64,000 bases of DNA from assembly GCF_964340395.1 (NCBI RefSeq), contig NC_135566.1, forward strand, positions 11,442,501-11,506,500, given 5' to 3'. The position numbers and the translations under genes were made by a program. Position 1 is the stretch's first letter. Each line of letters starts with the position of its first letter. Source of the DNA: Glandiceps talaboti. Its lineage: Eukaryota; Hemichordata; Enteropneusta; Spengelidae. Of this stretch, positions 8,101-24,000 are shown one piece after another. The notes below the pieces were generated by a model that searched no databases, had not been told where the DNA came from, and saw only the letters and a list, made by a program, of their open reading frames with translations.

Positions 8101-11100
8101 ACATGTTTTTTTGGGTGTTTTTTAAAAAAAATTAAGTGCGTGTCCCTGTTCAGTGTCAGACAAAGGCTTTCTATTCAGCCCGACTTTGTCTAATATATCA
8201 ATGCGTTGTGCAATGCATATATCCCATTTTCTACTGTCGAATATTTTAGTCAATTAACATCATTTTTACATTTTTATGCGTTGACATTGCCATAATGTTA
8301 TGAACTTGCCAGTAAATTTACAGGACCATATTTCAGACATCAATCAGTAACAAAATACATGTATTATTCGAATTCAGAAAAATAGTTTTTCAACAGGGAG
8401 GAATTTGGTATATTTTTGATTGCCTGTGTATTTTCTCTTGGGGTGTGGACAGCAATTCTTGCTACTGTTTAGTCATTTTTCGCAGTGGGACTAGCAGTTT
8501 TTGTGATCCGCAATATATTTTGGGTACATTGTATAATTTTGCAGGACTTTCCAGTTTCTCTTGAGAACTCTGGCCGAAACTTTCTTCAGTATTTTCTCTC
8601 GTGACTGGGTATTTTTCTGGGTTTTTTTTAAACGTGAGTCATTGTGAAAAATAGACAGGTACATCCAAGTGTCAATTTAGAAACACGGCAGGCAAATAAA
8701 AGCTCAGAGTCCATGCCCGGTGCTATTAGTACGCCCTCAAAGTTGTATGATTACAAATACTTCGTTTTTATTTTACAATCTTCAGATGGTGAACATTAGA
8801 TACTGACAGTTTTTAAAAAAAATGTAGATATATACATGGCCTGTGATTTCCTATTCATATCCAATTGTTCAGCGATTCCACTTTCATTGAAAAGTACAAT
8901 AGTAGTGGTATTTCTTTGTGTTTGGGGTTATTTTATGGAAACAAGTCACAATTTTTCAAAGTGTACGCACACACACTACACAGTCACAGTTCTAAAGCCT
9001 TGTCTTTGAGAAATTGAAATTACATGGTACATTAACCATAGTGTTATTTATTTTGTTAATTAGTGGGGCTGTTAGGATGGCTATGTTAAACCGGCAGGTA
9101 TAACTTCATTAGGCCCTTGAGGACTTGCAATGAATTGTCATAAATTCTACCATCGACAAATAGCTTCTTGCGTACATAACAATGACCTCTAGAGGCCTCT
9201 GATGATAACCTGAAGCGATATAACTTACACGTTAAGGTTAATTACTGTTACTAAGCTTTTACCATTGTAACTTTATTCATAGTGTTAAATTGAAGTGACT
9301 GTGTTTTGTTTAGAATTGCTAAAATCCGCAACCATTATGTAGCAACTTCGATTATATTTACCGTATGTACCTTGTATGTTTTGAAAGAGATCTCCTATTC
9401 GTATATTATCATTCTTTTTACTATTTTTAATGAATGATCAGATGTGACTCCAATGTCATTTCTTCGCGAGAGAAATGTAGAAACCATAACTCTATTTTAT
9501 TACACATCTGAAAAGCACCTGCCTTCTTGCACTTCTATTCCCTTGATAAACACCCACTGATAAATTAAAGTTATAGCGTCTAATAACCGTAATTATTCAT
9601 ATGCAGATTATGTAGGCAAGAACAGTCAACCATGGAATTATGAAATCAACGTAATGCATGCTATTCCTCCATCGATATTCACATGTAAGAGTGTGACTTA
9701 TATAAGCGAAGGGCAAAGTTCACCGTCGGATCCTAAACCGTTCATTCATCGTCAATATATTTGGCCCAATACTTTCATCTCTGTCAATGTCAAAGCACGA
9801 ACACAGATGTTTGTTCGGCGAGGGCATCATCAACATTTTGGTAAAGAGTGCCATCCCGAGGGCAGGCATTAAATTGTGATAATGCCCGAGCCCATGTTTT
9901 CCCTTTCATGACGCATTTCTAATAAACTGTACTTGCAGATAACCATAGATTGCGGATTTGGCATTATTTGTAGCAGCTCGAGGGTCCCCACAACTCATTT
10001 GTAATTACATGACACATGCCAATGACATTCTCGCAAACTAGAGTTATGATTTCTACCACTACATTCCAGTGGGAGGCTCGTTAAGAACGTTGCCGTAAAA
10101 CAGGCCGTGGTTTGCGACGATGGCCAGTGATATGGCAATATCACAATTTAGTTCCTGCCCCGTGTGTTGCCTATTGCATTTGTTCTATAATACCAAGTCT
10201 GCTTCAATGTTATACAAATTCATGTAATACTCTATAGTTGAATTGCTGAGCAACAAACTATTTTTGTGATTCAGCTAGAAGTTAAAACTTGTAATCATTA
10301 TAATTCATCCGTTAGTTACCAATGCTTTCATTAATGTTGCTACTTTACTTTTTTTTCTTTGATACGTTGTCGGAAATTTAGTTTCTATTTTGACCTCTAG
10401 CAAATAAATATTATTGATATGTCGATTATAATACCAGCTTTGCTGCCAGTTACTGTAATTGATATTATACAGATGGCCAGCACATTGTATCGCATCAGAG
10501 CTTTCTAACATGCTTCTTCAGTTTGTAAAAAATGTGCCTTAGTTTATCGTTGTTCAACCACAGGGTCCTTGAAGATGACCGCCAAGAGTACAATATTTTT
10601 ATTTGTGTCAACTGAAAAATATGCTCGTGCGAAAATAAACTTAGTATTGTAACCTTCCGCATAGATAGTGCTTTGAACGACTTATACTGACTCCCTTTAA
10701 TGGATCACTTGTTAAACAAGTTCGGACAATTTCTATCTTGTAAGTGACTGTAATAGTATTACAGTTATTATATAAAGGAGGTTCTAACAATTTCTTGTGA
10801 AACCACAATACAAGTATTGAATACTAATAATCATCATGTCGTATAAGGTACGTGGATGGTTTGATGGACTGGGAAATGTTCGGCCCACGGAATACATGAA
10901 TAACCAATAAATTGCTCAACCAAGCTTCAAACCAAATAAAATGAAATCCAATAACTTAAATCTGGCAAGCTAGCAAACAATCAGACCAATTATCCTAGGA
11001 TATATGGACGAACAGACAGAAAGAAAAACAGAGTTTCTACCCTTTCCTTCTATCTATTCACCTATCCACCCGTCCATCCATATATCCACTACCTACAATT

Positions 11101-11237
11101 ATCTCTCCTCCTCCTACCCACTAGAGCTCCAGATTAACAGTAGTCCAAGACACATAGAATACTAACCATCGTATATGGACTCATATTAATACGTTGGTAG
11201 TCTGTTAAATCAATGAAAAACTAGCTGAAACAATTCT
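8101..11237. other. non-coding stretch
   Basis: About 3.1 kb of AT-rich sequence in which I recognise no gene, RNA or mobile element. The open frames at 9,654-9,872 and 10,305-10,511 have no motif and no splice context. Confidence 0.55.
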
Positions 11238-12283
<1,046 letters not shown>

Positions 12284-12374
12284 CTCACCTTGTCTAACCT
12301 TAGTTGACCTTTCACCTTGTCTTACCTTAATTGACCTTTCACCTTGTCTAATCTTACTTGACCTTTCATCTTTT
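12284..12374. repeat. 27-bp minisatellite, 3 units plus a partial unit
   Basis: Units start at 12,284, 12,311 and 12,338 and share TCACCTTGTCT and TTGACCT with a few substitutions. A partial unit follows at 12,365. The period is a multiple of three, which explains the repeated Val-Arg-Gln-Gly-Glu-Arg-Ser peptide seen in a minus-strand frame. Confidence 0.85.
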
Positions 12375-13276
<902 letters not shown>

Positions 13277-15485
13277 TTATTTGCTTTTTGAAAAAAAAGT
13301 GCAAATGAAAATATATGGACATCAAGTACACACATATTTTAAGTAAAATAACCGGGAAGTAAACTTGTTTCACATTTTGGATTCTATAATTCGTCTGAAA
13401 AAGCAGGAACATATATATTTGATGTCATTATTTTATAGTGAGACCTTTTGAGCGGAGAATGGGTATATATGCCGAAAATGCATATTATCAGCTCTCTGCT
13501 ATATAACTAAGTAAAACGGCGTTGTATGAAAAGCAAATAACTCTTATAAGTATCCGATGTCTTTGAAAGGTGGTATCTATATTTAATAATCAACTGCAGT
13601 ATGTGCCAACTTAGAGCCGGAAACCCTGTAGCAACTTAGCGGCTATACAGTCTGTATCCATTACACTGCTAGCATGCTTTACAAATTTTAACAAGTCAAA
13701 GAAAGCCTTGCAGTGAAATTTAGTGCTGTATTGTCAGTGAATTGGTTTCTTGGTTTATTTCATACAATAGAATATTTACTGTCAACATCTTGTCTTCATT
13801 AAATAAGTCTATTTTGAATGTCTTGAACAGCTTGATAAGGAAGGTATTCATTTTAGCCTGGTGAGGAACCAGAGAGACTCCTTACAATGTTGGATACTAG
13901 AATTCTATGAAAAACCCCCCCCAGAGACCCGTTACTTAGCAACAGTCGTTATGTATTGGCATCGATATTTTGTAAATTTGATACTGTGACTATGATTGAA
14001 CGAATGAAATTGGAACCATAATCTAGTATAACTACTATACACCTTGAAATTATGCACAATCTTTTCCAGGGTCAGTAATGATCAAAAGCAAAGTGGAACA
14101 AATACTGAAAATTAAATTCTGGGGTATGAAAAAGAAAATGATTTATTTGGTTCCCTTTTCATACATCCTTTGATTATTATTATTATTATTATACCATGTG
14201 TTAACGGCGATGATACCTTGAATGTGAAAGTAATTCAATTTGAATGAATAGCGCTTTGATTACACGACGTCTTTAGCTATGTAAAGGGATTTTTAATCTT
14301 TCAATGTCAGCATAGTTACACCGCGACTCTTTTTATAGAGATAGTGAGCAGTCAAATTGTGAGAAACCAATGCACTTTTTTTTAAAAGTCGGAAAATACA
14401 TGCATGTTATTTTATGAAATCTGTCACTATATATTTAATTGTGTTTGTAGGAGGGCTAAAGATATTAGTCAAACAGTACAGGGGAGGGAGAGAAAAGGGG
14501 AGGGTAGAGACAGAGACATACAGACAGACAGACAATGAATAGACCTTGAGATGTAAGAACGTTTATGTGTGTTTGAGTTTGTGTCAGGAACTATATTTCT
14601 GTTACAAACAGGTGTCAAAAAGGCCTCTATTCACGAACGCTGATATACTTGAAAATGTTGGTGCAATACGAAGTTGAAGACTGAACGTTTGTACAGATGA
14701 GCTTTCAGCATACAATGCTGATATAGAGTCACTGATATCCTTAGGTATTCTATTAATATCGATAGCATGAAGAACTAAAAGCAGATTTTTTTTACAATTT
14801 TTTTTATCTGTCCACAAACGTTGACATGATTGATATACAAGACCACTCGTCACATTCAGCTGAAATACTCGAAAAGCTAATTTAGCTGATACGCTCCAGA
14901 AAATATTGCTCTTTCAAGTGGTTGGAGTTGTTGAAAGAAAACCTACATACAAATTGTCACGAAAGTGACTAATGCAACATTTCCTATTGCAATTATTGAA
15001 AGGGAAACATGTTTTATTCACACTATGTATCATATACATCGACTTAAAATATACTGGTCAATGACCTACCTATACGTCTCGCACTGTAAATGTAGTGTTG
15101 CCCATGCCATACATATACACATTATAATGTGTAGTCACAGCGTGCCACGGATTATCTGTTATTAGTAAACGGCTTCATTTTGCAACATTACATATTACGC
15201 CATTTTTGGCGAAATTCATAATACTATTTCAACATCTAGTAGTCGCGACTCATTGCCTTTGTGTATAAGAAATTCTTCTTATTTAATATTTGATATATTT
15301 GATCGAGTTAATGTATATTGATGATGAATACAAGTTACAGTTGGACGGATTCAAGTAAAGCCTATAAATTCACTAAATGGACTTACAAGTAGTCTGATGA
15401 GGACTTGTAGTTGTCGGCTTTTTTGATATATCAAAACGGTAATCTCATTCTAGTGATGGCGAGTGATTAACTGTAGAGCAAATTT
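13277..15485. other. non-coding stretch
   Basis: This stretch contains a short (ATT)n run near 14,175-14,192 and a (CAGA)n run near 14,520. A minus-strand frame at 14,602-14,853 has a fairly protein-like composition but no motif I recognise and no clear splice sites, so it is not called. Confidence 0.5.
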
Positions 15486-15552
15486 TGTGTGTGTGTGTAT
15501 GTATGTATGTATGTATGTATGTATGTATGTATGTCTGTCTGTCTGTCTGTAT
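15486..15552. repeat. (TG)n(TATG)n(TCTG)n microsatellite
   Basis: A compound tract of TG, then TATG, then TCTG units. The Met-Tyr-Val-Cys frame across it is an artefact. Confidence 0.95.
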
Positions 15553-16695
15553 TTATTGCGTAACTATCTTGTATTGCGTTTTTAGCAATGGTTCCATTCT
15601 CCATTGCACAGTATTGAATGTAGGTAAAATGTCACATTTATTTCAGATACTAATGTACGCAATTAAAGAAACGTGTGGAACAACGCTAGATTTGGATACT
15701 GGATATACTAGAGCATCTATTGCTATATATAAACCCCCCTCTCTACACAGACACTCACAAATGTGCACACACAGGCACACGTTGTCATATTTCCATAAAG
15801 AAACTGCAGAATTACACACTTAGCTTAGTGTTGAAAAGTTTGAAATAACAAATACATCCTATAAGTCTGTGTATGTATAGCGATCTGACAGACAGCGCGA
15901 AAACTTTCTGCCAGTTATTAAATACAACTCTTTCGTTACAATTATTTTCATTTGTGTGTTGAATGGTTAATCAAAATAGAACTGCATGTAGTAAATTCTC
16001 TGCTTTCTGAGGGCCATCAATGTGTTGGTTTAAAAAAAATGTTTATTGCACAACAGAAGTTTGGATAAAAAGTAGTGTTCTATAAACGAGGTTTTTGAGT
16101 TTAACAAGCTAGCCGAGCGACTTCCAAAGTACAACTAGGACAGTGTTAAAGTTATATATTATCTGAAAACCCGCATTTAGTATTATACAGTGCTACAACC
16201 TATAAATAAAACCATAAAATGCATTGAAATATGATATGTACACGGGCAATAAAATCATGTTCCAGTAATACCACCGTTCTGAATTTAGTGTTTTTATTTC
16301 CCTTAATAAGGGCATGGAACATCACGCACTGTGTTATTAAAGTAGATTTTATCTGGGGATTGTTCTTGTCTGAAATATCAAACTATTGAAGGTAGACAAC
16401 ATCTTGTATCCTTGTGAGACTCGGGAGAACTCTGATTTCCCTTTCATTCAAGTTACAGTGAACAATCCGGAAGAAGTAATGCATAAAGCGTGTATGGGGG
16501 AATTAAAAAATTCGTTCTAGGATTTGCTTCACTTACCAGATTGAAATCTTGATTGTTTTTGACTTTTTTTCAGTACATTCAATTAGCTCAATGCTTTTTA
16601 AGGTCATATGGTATGGCAACAGTCCTAAAATTAAACGAGCAAAGTCTTCAACAGTGTCCACTTTTATATTTGTCAAAGTTTTGCTAGATATAAAG
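15553..16695. other. non-coding stretch
   Basis: No supported feature. Confidence 0.5.
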
Positions 16696-16891
16696 CAATC
16701 TGGTTAAAATATGATGTGGTGAAAGCGGCAATAGATGTCCTTATTTACATCTGTTTCCATCGTTTTGTGTTGTTTGTTTCTTTTGTTCTGACATGGGAAG
16801 GCGGCGATCACCAGAAACAAAACAAACGACACAAAACGATGGAAATGGAGGTAAATAAAGACATCTACCCCATCAGATTTTAATCAGATTG
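16696..16891. mobile_element. foldback MITE, copy 3 (divergent core), 9-bp target duplication
   Basis: The ends CAATCTGGTTAAAAT and ATTTTAATCAGATTG match MITE copies 1 and 2. The flanks GATATAAAG (16,687-16,695) and GATATATAG (16,892-16,900) are 9-bp direct repeats matching at 8 of 9. The core is a different palindrome, with arms containing TCGTTTTGTGTTGTTTG and its complement around GACATGGGAAGGCGGCGATC. The termini define the family while the interior has been replaced. Confidence 0.85.
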
Positions 16892-17164
16892 GATATATAG
16901 TCAAGATCTATTATTTAGACATTTTTGAATCACCGGATTTCACGATAAACGACATTTTTTACGACATAAAACAGTTACAAATCCGGTAAATGGAACCAGC
17001 AAATCCGTCATATATCATAAATTAATGTCAGTTGAAAATTGCTCTAGTTCTTACAGACTCGTATAATATAATGAATTATTAATTCGACATAGTCAACATC
17101 GTCAGCAGCAAGATTATAGTTTAGTGTATTGTTATAGTTGTGGCTTTGACATGAAAAGTTTGGC

Positions 17165-17515
17165 CAAATTTTTTAAAAAAAAATTGTGGTTCCGATAACG
17201 GCCAATTTCAAAATAGGGTGGGTTAGGTAGGATTTATTTTTCATCTGTTAAAATGTTCTCTTCATATTTACAGAGGTCAAAAGAGACTTCTCATTGATGT
17301 AATCACACTTTCTGTACTCTACGCAGAAGACATCGAGTGGTACACTGCATTCCACCATGTTGTTTTGATGACATGACGTCTTCAAATCTCACTTTCTCGC
17401 GCGACTTTGCAATTTTTTTTTATTTTTCCATAATTATTTCTAATAACCTGACGAAAAAACCCCAGTTTGGGTCGTGTTACCGGAACCAACCATTTTTTTA
17501 ATTTGACCTTACTTA
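17165..17515 (+). repeat. interspersed repeat family, copy B
   Basis: The left edge has AATTGTGGTTCCGATAAC. The right edge, in reverse complement, has GGTTGGTTCCGGTAACACG, giving imperfect inverted termini. The core (about 17,275-17,405, with CCACCATGTTGTTTTGATGA and CTCACTTTCTCGCG) is homologous in reverse complement to about 50,925-51,045. Confidence 0.7.
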
Positions 17516-19484
17516 AAACCGAAAAGTTGGCGTCAACATGTCTACAAACAGAGATTATCTAAGACACAGTTGACGTCAAGAACACATTGGAATAACAGTC
17601 ATACAAGGTTAGAAGGTTAGAAGGTGTGCCATACATGCGACATAATATATCATTATATTAAGTTATAATATACCATTCTCCATCTGAATTGCAGATGACA
17701 GAAATACTCGATACAGTTTGTGATAACAAAAAAAAATCATGCTGTTAGGAGGTTCAAGAGATTTTCAGGTATAAAATATCCAACTGTAATGAAGGGTATT
17801 TAAGTTATTAAAGGTAGGATAATATTCTCCTTAAACTCTTTTCTGAACATTATGTGTCGGCTATATGCTTTCAAATTTGATCCCATTCAGTAATTCATCA
17901 TATAAAAGTGACTTTATAATAGCGTTATAATGAGTAAGGACTTGTTAAACCATGTTTCAGAAAATGATGCATGGGTTATCACATTTTGCAATATTATTCT
18001 GCATCCTGGGGTAGGTAGAATCCATAGAAAAATACACCAGAAAATAACAATGTTGTAGAAGTGAATGTGTACTGTTCTGCCGCGGGGAAATTGTGAGTCC
18101 TTCTGTGTCCGTTTGTCCTTTGACTCACTTTCCAATTTGTTATCTTGATTTGGACACTAAGTACACGGCTTTAGCATACACTGCCGTAGTCTCATATTTG
18201 TACATTTGAGGAAATCAAATTTAATCTATGTAGAAGAGGACGAGTAGAATGGTTTTTCAGAATTAAACCGATTGACTTTACAATTTGTGATTGTTTTCAA
18301 TATCTTGGAAAATCTTAGAACTAGCTAGAATGTGTTACTCTCTCCATGATAGCTTTACCTTTAATTAGGGAATATTCTAGTGTAGATAGCATATTAGTTT
18401 GGCCAGTTTGAAGAGAAAAAAAGTCAAATAGACTCTTTTCCATACTAGCTTGAAAGCGTAATTACCTTCTTCATTGAAATTTACTCGTAAGTGCCAATTC
18501 CAACAACACTCTACTCAAAGTATGTTGTTGCTGAAGTAATCTCATTCCATTTACAATTGCTTAAATTAGTTCATCTCGTGAGTGTGAGGAGATGATTGTC
18601 GACATCCTGTTTGCGTCGTCGTCTCAAGGGTTGTATTCTCAGCGAGGCTAATCACTCCGACTGCTGGGAGTTCGTTTTAACATTACATCAAAGAGGCCCG
18701 GTGGTATTACAACGATAACTGGCTGGTGTATTTATTTATTCTTCTAGTCATACTTAGGATGACCTTGACCTTGATTTCAGTACATACAGTATAAATTTAT
18801 TTACTGAATATGTATATATTGTAAGCAAATGATTCAAACGTTCTGTCAAATAATGAATATCTATGCACAATGAAAAGTTTAGATATTTAAATAAATTCAT
18901 TTTATATTGATTTCGCCGGCATTCATGAAATAGTATTTCCCATACAGGTACTGGCATATAAGTATCATGGTTTATATAATACATCTATTATGCCAGATGT
19001 CAACCACTGCTCAGCAGAAATAGTCATATCGGTAATTTCTACTCTGAGACTCCCAGAAGATCTCAAAAGTGTTGAGTGATATGCAAACATACTTGTGAGA
19101 GGAAAGAGGATGTCATTAATAATGTTTTTTTTTTTTTTAATAAGTGCTTTTATCTAAAACAACTTCCTGTATTCTAGGTATGCAGTTATCTTATCTGCTA
19201 TTCTGAATCAGTGTCCGCTCATTCTATAATTGCAAATGTTTTAACGACTAACATGAGATTTGGTTCGTCTCTTTACCTTCTTTGATTTCCTGGAATGATA
19301 ATAAGCGAAAAACAAATCTACTAAGTGACTTCGTGATATGATTTATGGTCTTGTATTATAGAAATACAAGAAAAACCCGTTAAATAACACGAAGCGTTTG
19401 AAAATCAGTGTATTTGTTAGCATTTGGAACACCAAATAATAATGACAATGCATTTTTACAAACGTAGCCCATTGTAGTACACCC
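17516..19484. other. non-coding stretch
   Basis: No supported feature. A poly-T run lies at about 19,127-19,138. Confidence 0.5.
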
Positions 19485-19513
19485 CTGATGATGCTGACGA
19501 GACGTCAGCGAAA
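19485..19513 (+). other. hammerhead-core-like motif, possible Penelope-like element remnant
   Basis: CTGATGA at 19,485-19,491 is followed by a perfect 7-bp hairpin (GCTGACG, loop AGA, CGTCAGC) and then GAAA at 19,510-19,513. This is the CUGAUGA-stem II-GAAA order of a hammerhead ribozyme core. One extra T lies between CTGATGA and the stem. I could not find convincing stems I and III or a cleavage triplet, so this is probably a degenerate core. Such motifs occur in the terminal regions of Penelope-like retroelements. Confidence 0.4.
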
Positions 19514-20866
19514 ATTTGGGATTCGCTTCCAAGAAATGTTTTCACTCTGTGACTAGAAATTTTCATTACTAAGGAAGACAGGTTGCTAAACAGATTATAT
19601 AACAGATCTAAAATTTATATTAGAGACATTAATTGAAAAAAAAACTTCAAAAAAGACGCAGTTGATTGTTCCACTCTATTGTAAGCTAAGATAACCTGTA
19701 ACCTCTGTCTGTTTAAGTGTAATTAAATATAGTTATATGAATGTTATATGAAAGCAAAAAATAGAATTGACTGTCTGGTTTTATTAACTTTTGTTTCGAG
19801 AACGAGGGCATAGATCTTGAGGTACGTTGCTTTAATTCTTTCAAAAACTATGATTTTTTTATATGCAGAAACGTGTTACAAATATTTATTTGCCGATCTA
19901 TGCAGACCACTATAATAGGCCTATGATATATCGTCAACACGTACACCATTGGTGTATTGTATTCGTAGAACACTCCACAGAAGAATATGGACGAACACTA
20001 AGTTGAAAATAAGTAATTTTATCAAATACGAACAGTTCCATAAATTAGGGATAAGGGAATTGGTTTGGCATTAGAAACTTATAATATCATGTATTGTTTC
20101 TTCAAAGCTGATATGGATTGCTCTCGACAAATGACACCTTTCCTTCTTTTTCTTTATTCTTTATCAATGTTGTAATTTAAAGTTACTCTCACTACCATGT
20201 TGCTACTTCAAACAGCCCTGAGATATTAGCATATATAAAACCCATTTGTCTAATCGCTAACAGCAAAACAAAGAACAAAACATTGTTTCTTACCGCATGC
20301 CAAATGAGTGATAAAACTAGCATTATAAGCAAATTCTCAGGGTGTATTGAACACAAATGAAGCCTTTGCAATCTAGGGATTTCAATTGTATGTTGTAGTT
20401 AATCTGTCGATGCTGGCAGCTTCAATTAGATAGATCTGTAAGTTCCATTGAATTTGTGGGATGAGATTTCACTTTCAACTAATTAAATGTACACTTTCCC
20501 AAAATGGTGATGAGTTGAAATTCCCCCATGACTGTAAGTGTGGAGAAAGTGTCTTAGAAATACAATGGGTTTTTGGTAATCAAATAAAATGACATTTCAT
20601 CTGATCACCATGGTTGTTTTAAATAGAAAACATATATCATTCTACTTTTCTATCTCTAAAATTAGCGTGGTTGATAACGAGTCCTAAGAGACAGTTGTTA
20701 TAATGGTCTCATTTATAAAACCAATGTCTTCCATATCGCAGGTTGGTATATCTCTACGTCCACGAGACTATGAGATGGGGGACACAATTTCTTATGATTA
20801 AGCAAACCAACTTTGGAATTAAACATAAAGTCTAATGCAAGACAATGTTTGCTTTCAAGCTAGCTG
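19514..20866. other. non-coding stretch
   Basis: No supported feature. Confidence 0.5.
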
Positions 20867-21084
20867 TCACGTACGCACCTGGAACCTATCACGTGTGACG
20901 TGCACACCTGGAACCTATCACGTGCACACCTGGAACCTATCACGTACGCGCCTGGAACCTATCACATGCACACCTGGAACCTCAGTTGGTGGTGTGAGCT
21001 GGAACTTAACACACACATTGAACCTGTCATGTATGCATCTGGAACCTATCAATGCTCACCTGGCACCTATAAATAGCAACCTGG
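20867..21084. repeat. 22-bp minisatellite rich in CACCTG/CACGTG
   Basis: A unit of about 22 bp (CACCTGGAACCTATCACGTG and variants) repeats from 20,877. The first copies are well conserved and units become degenerate after about 20,985. The Leu-Glu-Pro-Ile-Thr-Cys-Thr-Pro-Gly peptide in a plus-strand frame reflects this tandem array and is not treated as a gene. Confidence 0.85.
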
Positions 21085-24000
21085 CAATCGCCTTACACTA
21101 CATAGTTAGATGTCATACATTTGTTGTTGCATTTCTACTATTCATTCTGCAATGTTTAGTCACCCATGGAGTTAAGACTTCTTTTTATACACAATTGTTG
21201 ACAATTCTCTGAAATAATAACTTTTAATTTTATATTATACAATAACAAAACGTTTTATCAGTGACTACAATTATAGTATGCTGTATCAAAATATTGTATC
21301 AATGTGTAATTGTACACAATACCATATCAAAATCTCGTATCACGTAATTTTTATAACGAACCTTTTATTCTCACGTTTTGATAAGATAATGGCCCTTATT
21401 TGCGATGAAATCATATGTCCTCGAAAACCAAATACAATAATATAGTCTATTTATAGTGTGTTATCTTCAGATTGTTTAGCAAGTCATAGGGTTCTATTAA
21501 CACTGAAAGTAAGGTATCAAATTATAGCTGAAAATTGTATATACTATATACAATATTTTGTCAATATTTGGTCAGCATTCATGTTCAATAAGAACTTGAT
21601 CTTAAATGTATACACGACAATACAAAAAACAGTCACAACTTAAATGTATTAATTTTTAAAGTATATTTGGGTTATAGTTACTCTTATCATCAATCTATCA
21701 GCGGGCTCTGTTTATATATAACTTAACAACTAACCATCGTCACGCAAATTTAAATTGCACATCAATAAATTATTTCGAGTTTTCCTGTCAAATATACGAT
21801 GATGATCAGGACTCTTTTATCTTTTGTTCTTTCAGTGTTATACTGTTGCATTATGGTTGTTAGCAGACATGAATATTCATGAGATGAACAATGAATATTT
21901 ATTAGGAAATAAGCACGTCATGATTCTGTTCATCAAATCCATATTGTAGCGGTTGAAAACAATTGATGAAAATGACTACAACTACAGGGCTGGCCTAACC
22001 TAACAGTCAAAATTGAATGGACGAAATGACAACAAAAAGAATTACAAATAAAGGACATCTCCCTAAAAACACCCCCCCCCCCAATAAATAAACGGTCGTT
22101 ACACGCTAGACATGCATAATTTCAAACACTCTTTTGTTGAAATTGAGCAAAAAAAACCCCAGCGTCTTATTTGACAGATACAACTGTATTTGAGATTACC
22201 CTGATAGATACACAATTTGGTTTGAAACTGTCAACTTTAAAATAGTGAAAATCCACAACTGCAGTGATTTGTGAATATCGTTATTTACTTGAGTCATTAG
22301 TTCATTACATTAGACACATTACATCCATACCTATATCTAAATCCATTAGTACATCATGGAATACAGTACTGATTAAAATCAACTCGTGTCGAAAAATATT
22401 TAGTTATCTGAAATCTCCCAGACGGTATGAGGTAATTGTGTATGATGTATCTATACTCATAAATCATTTACATTCCTACATAGAGATTGCATCTTTCCAC
22501 CTTTCTCTGCGGTCAGATTAACACGATCAATTACCAGGTACTAGGTATAAAAAAATGTGTGAAACTTGTGTTTTTTTATTAAAGTCATAAATATGCCAGT
22601 CAACAAAGACAGACTTTATGATTTTTAGTAGTGCGATGTTACATCTGATTTTGATGATCTGTAAACTCAACAATGGTCGACAAACAGAATTCATGATGGA
22701 CAATTTGATTTTCTTTTTAAGAGGGAATTTGTAAAGGTTTCAGACATTTAATATGCAATCGGATGCAGACTCGGATGCGGATATGGAGGCGGTATGCGGA
22801 TACGCATGTAGACGAATATTTCCATTTGTGTTGAGTGCAATTCGCCATTTTGGTAAAATTTGGTTCTGTCGCTAAATAGTCTATTTTCTAGCTGAAGGTA
22901 TTTACATCGGTTGCACAAGTATTCATATGACTAAAGTTACTGTATTCTGTATTTATGTCCAAATTGTTACTAGTAAGACTTATGTTTACCGCAGACACTG
23001 GCGAGAATTTCGCCTTACAGCTGCGACCGTAGTTGTATTCTCTCCGAGTTCAACTTTACAGATAAAATGTTGCCCAGGGCATTCTCAATTGCAAACTCAA
23101 TAAAGGTTCCAGTATGAAACAGTGCACACGTGTTCACAAACCAGGAGCAAACTCAGATCATTAGATCATTTTAAGGATGCCCCTATCTTTGGTACAGCTT
23201 TAGTACCTATTGTTAGGAGCACAATCTGTCTGCATAATTTGACCTTTAGTATAAAATCTAGTGTAAATCTACGATATTTCAGTGTTACATGTTTTTTTAA
23301 CATTATAGTATTAAGTTGAAGTGCTCATATCTTGAGTAGCACAACTCTCAGTGTATAACATCTGCTATTTAACACACAAGAGTTGTTGAAGTGTCTAACA
23401 TAACGTTTTCTCCTTTTAACCACATGTATCTAAATTCACAGCTGTAAATTCACAATTCGAACTCCTTCCTTCCACAGAATCTATATACACGTGGCTTCAA
23501 ATGTTCAGCTGTAGTCTTCTCGGCATAGCATAACATTTTCCACCTGTGATATTTCGATTGTGTTATAAGCACGTACTAGACTATTATGTTTCTAGCTATC
23601 AGATTTTGTTCCTTTGACTGTCTACAATGGTAATATCCCTGTCACCATCAATTATAACACAAAGTGGTGTTGGTTTCCTTCGCCATAGTTTATTATTTCA
23701 GATATCAATGCTATTTTATTCCCTATTTGCGGGTAGGATAGTAATGTGAAGTCAATCCCTCCGTGCCCGGACTTTGATAACATGGTTTTATACCCCGTGT
23801 GTATTCAACGAGGCATGAGCGCCCAGCTCGTGATAGGATATTGTCACGTATACATATTCTATGACACTTTTATGTCAGGTTTAACGATGACATTACAATG
23901 TAAAACAATCTGATTTTAGCAATGATATTTTATGATATATGAACAAACGTTTGTATTCGGATTACTTCAAACAAGAGCAAAACACATACAGGAAATTAAC

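Noticed and set aside
14602-14853. 83-codon minus-strand frame with protein-like composition
   Set aside because: No recognised motif, no clear splice sites and stops on both sides; cannot be supported.
20835-21212. 125-codon frame with repeated Leu-Glu-Pro-Ile-Thr
   Set aside because: It follows the 22-bp minisatellite; the period is not a multiple of three, and the flanking sequence shows no domain or splice context.
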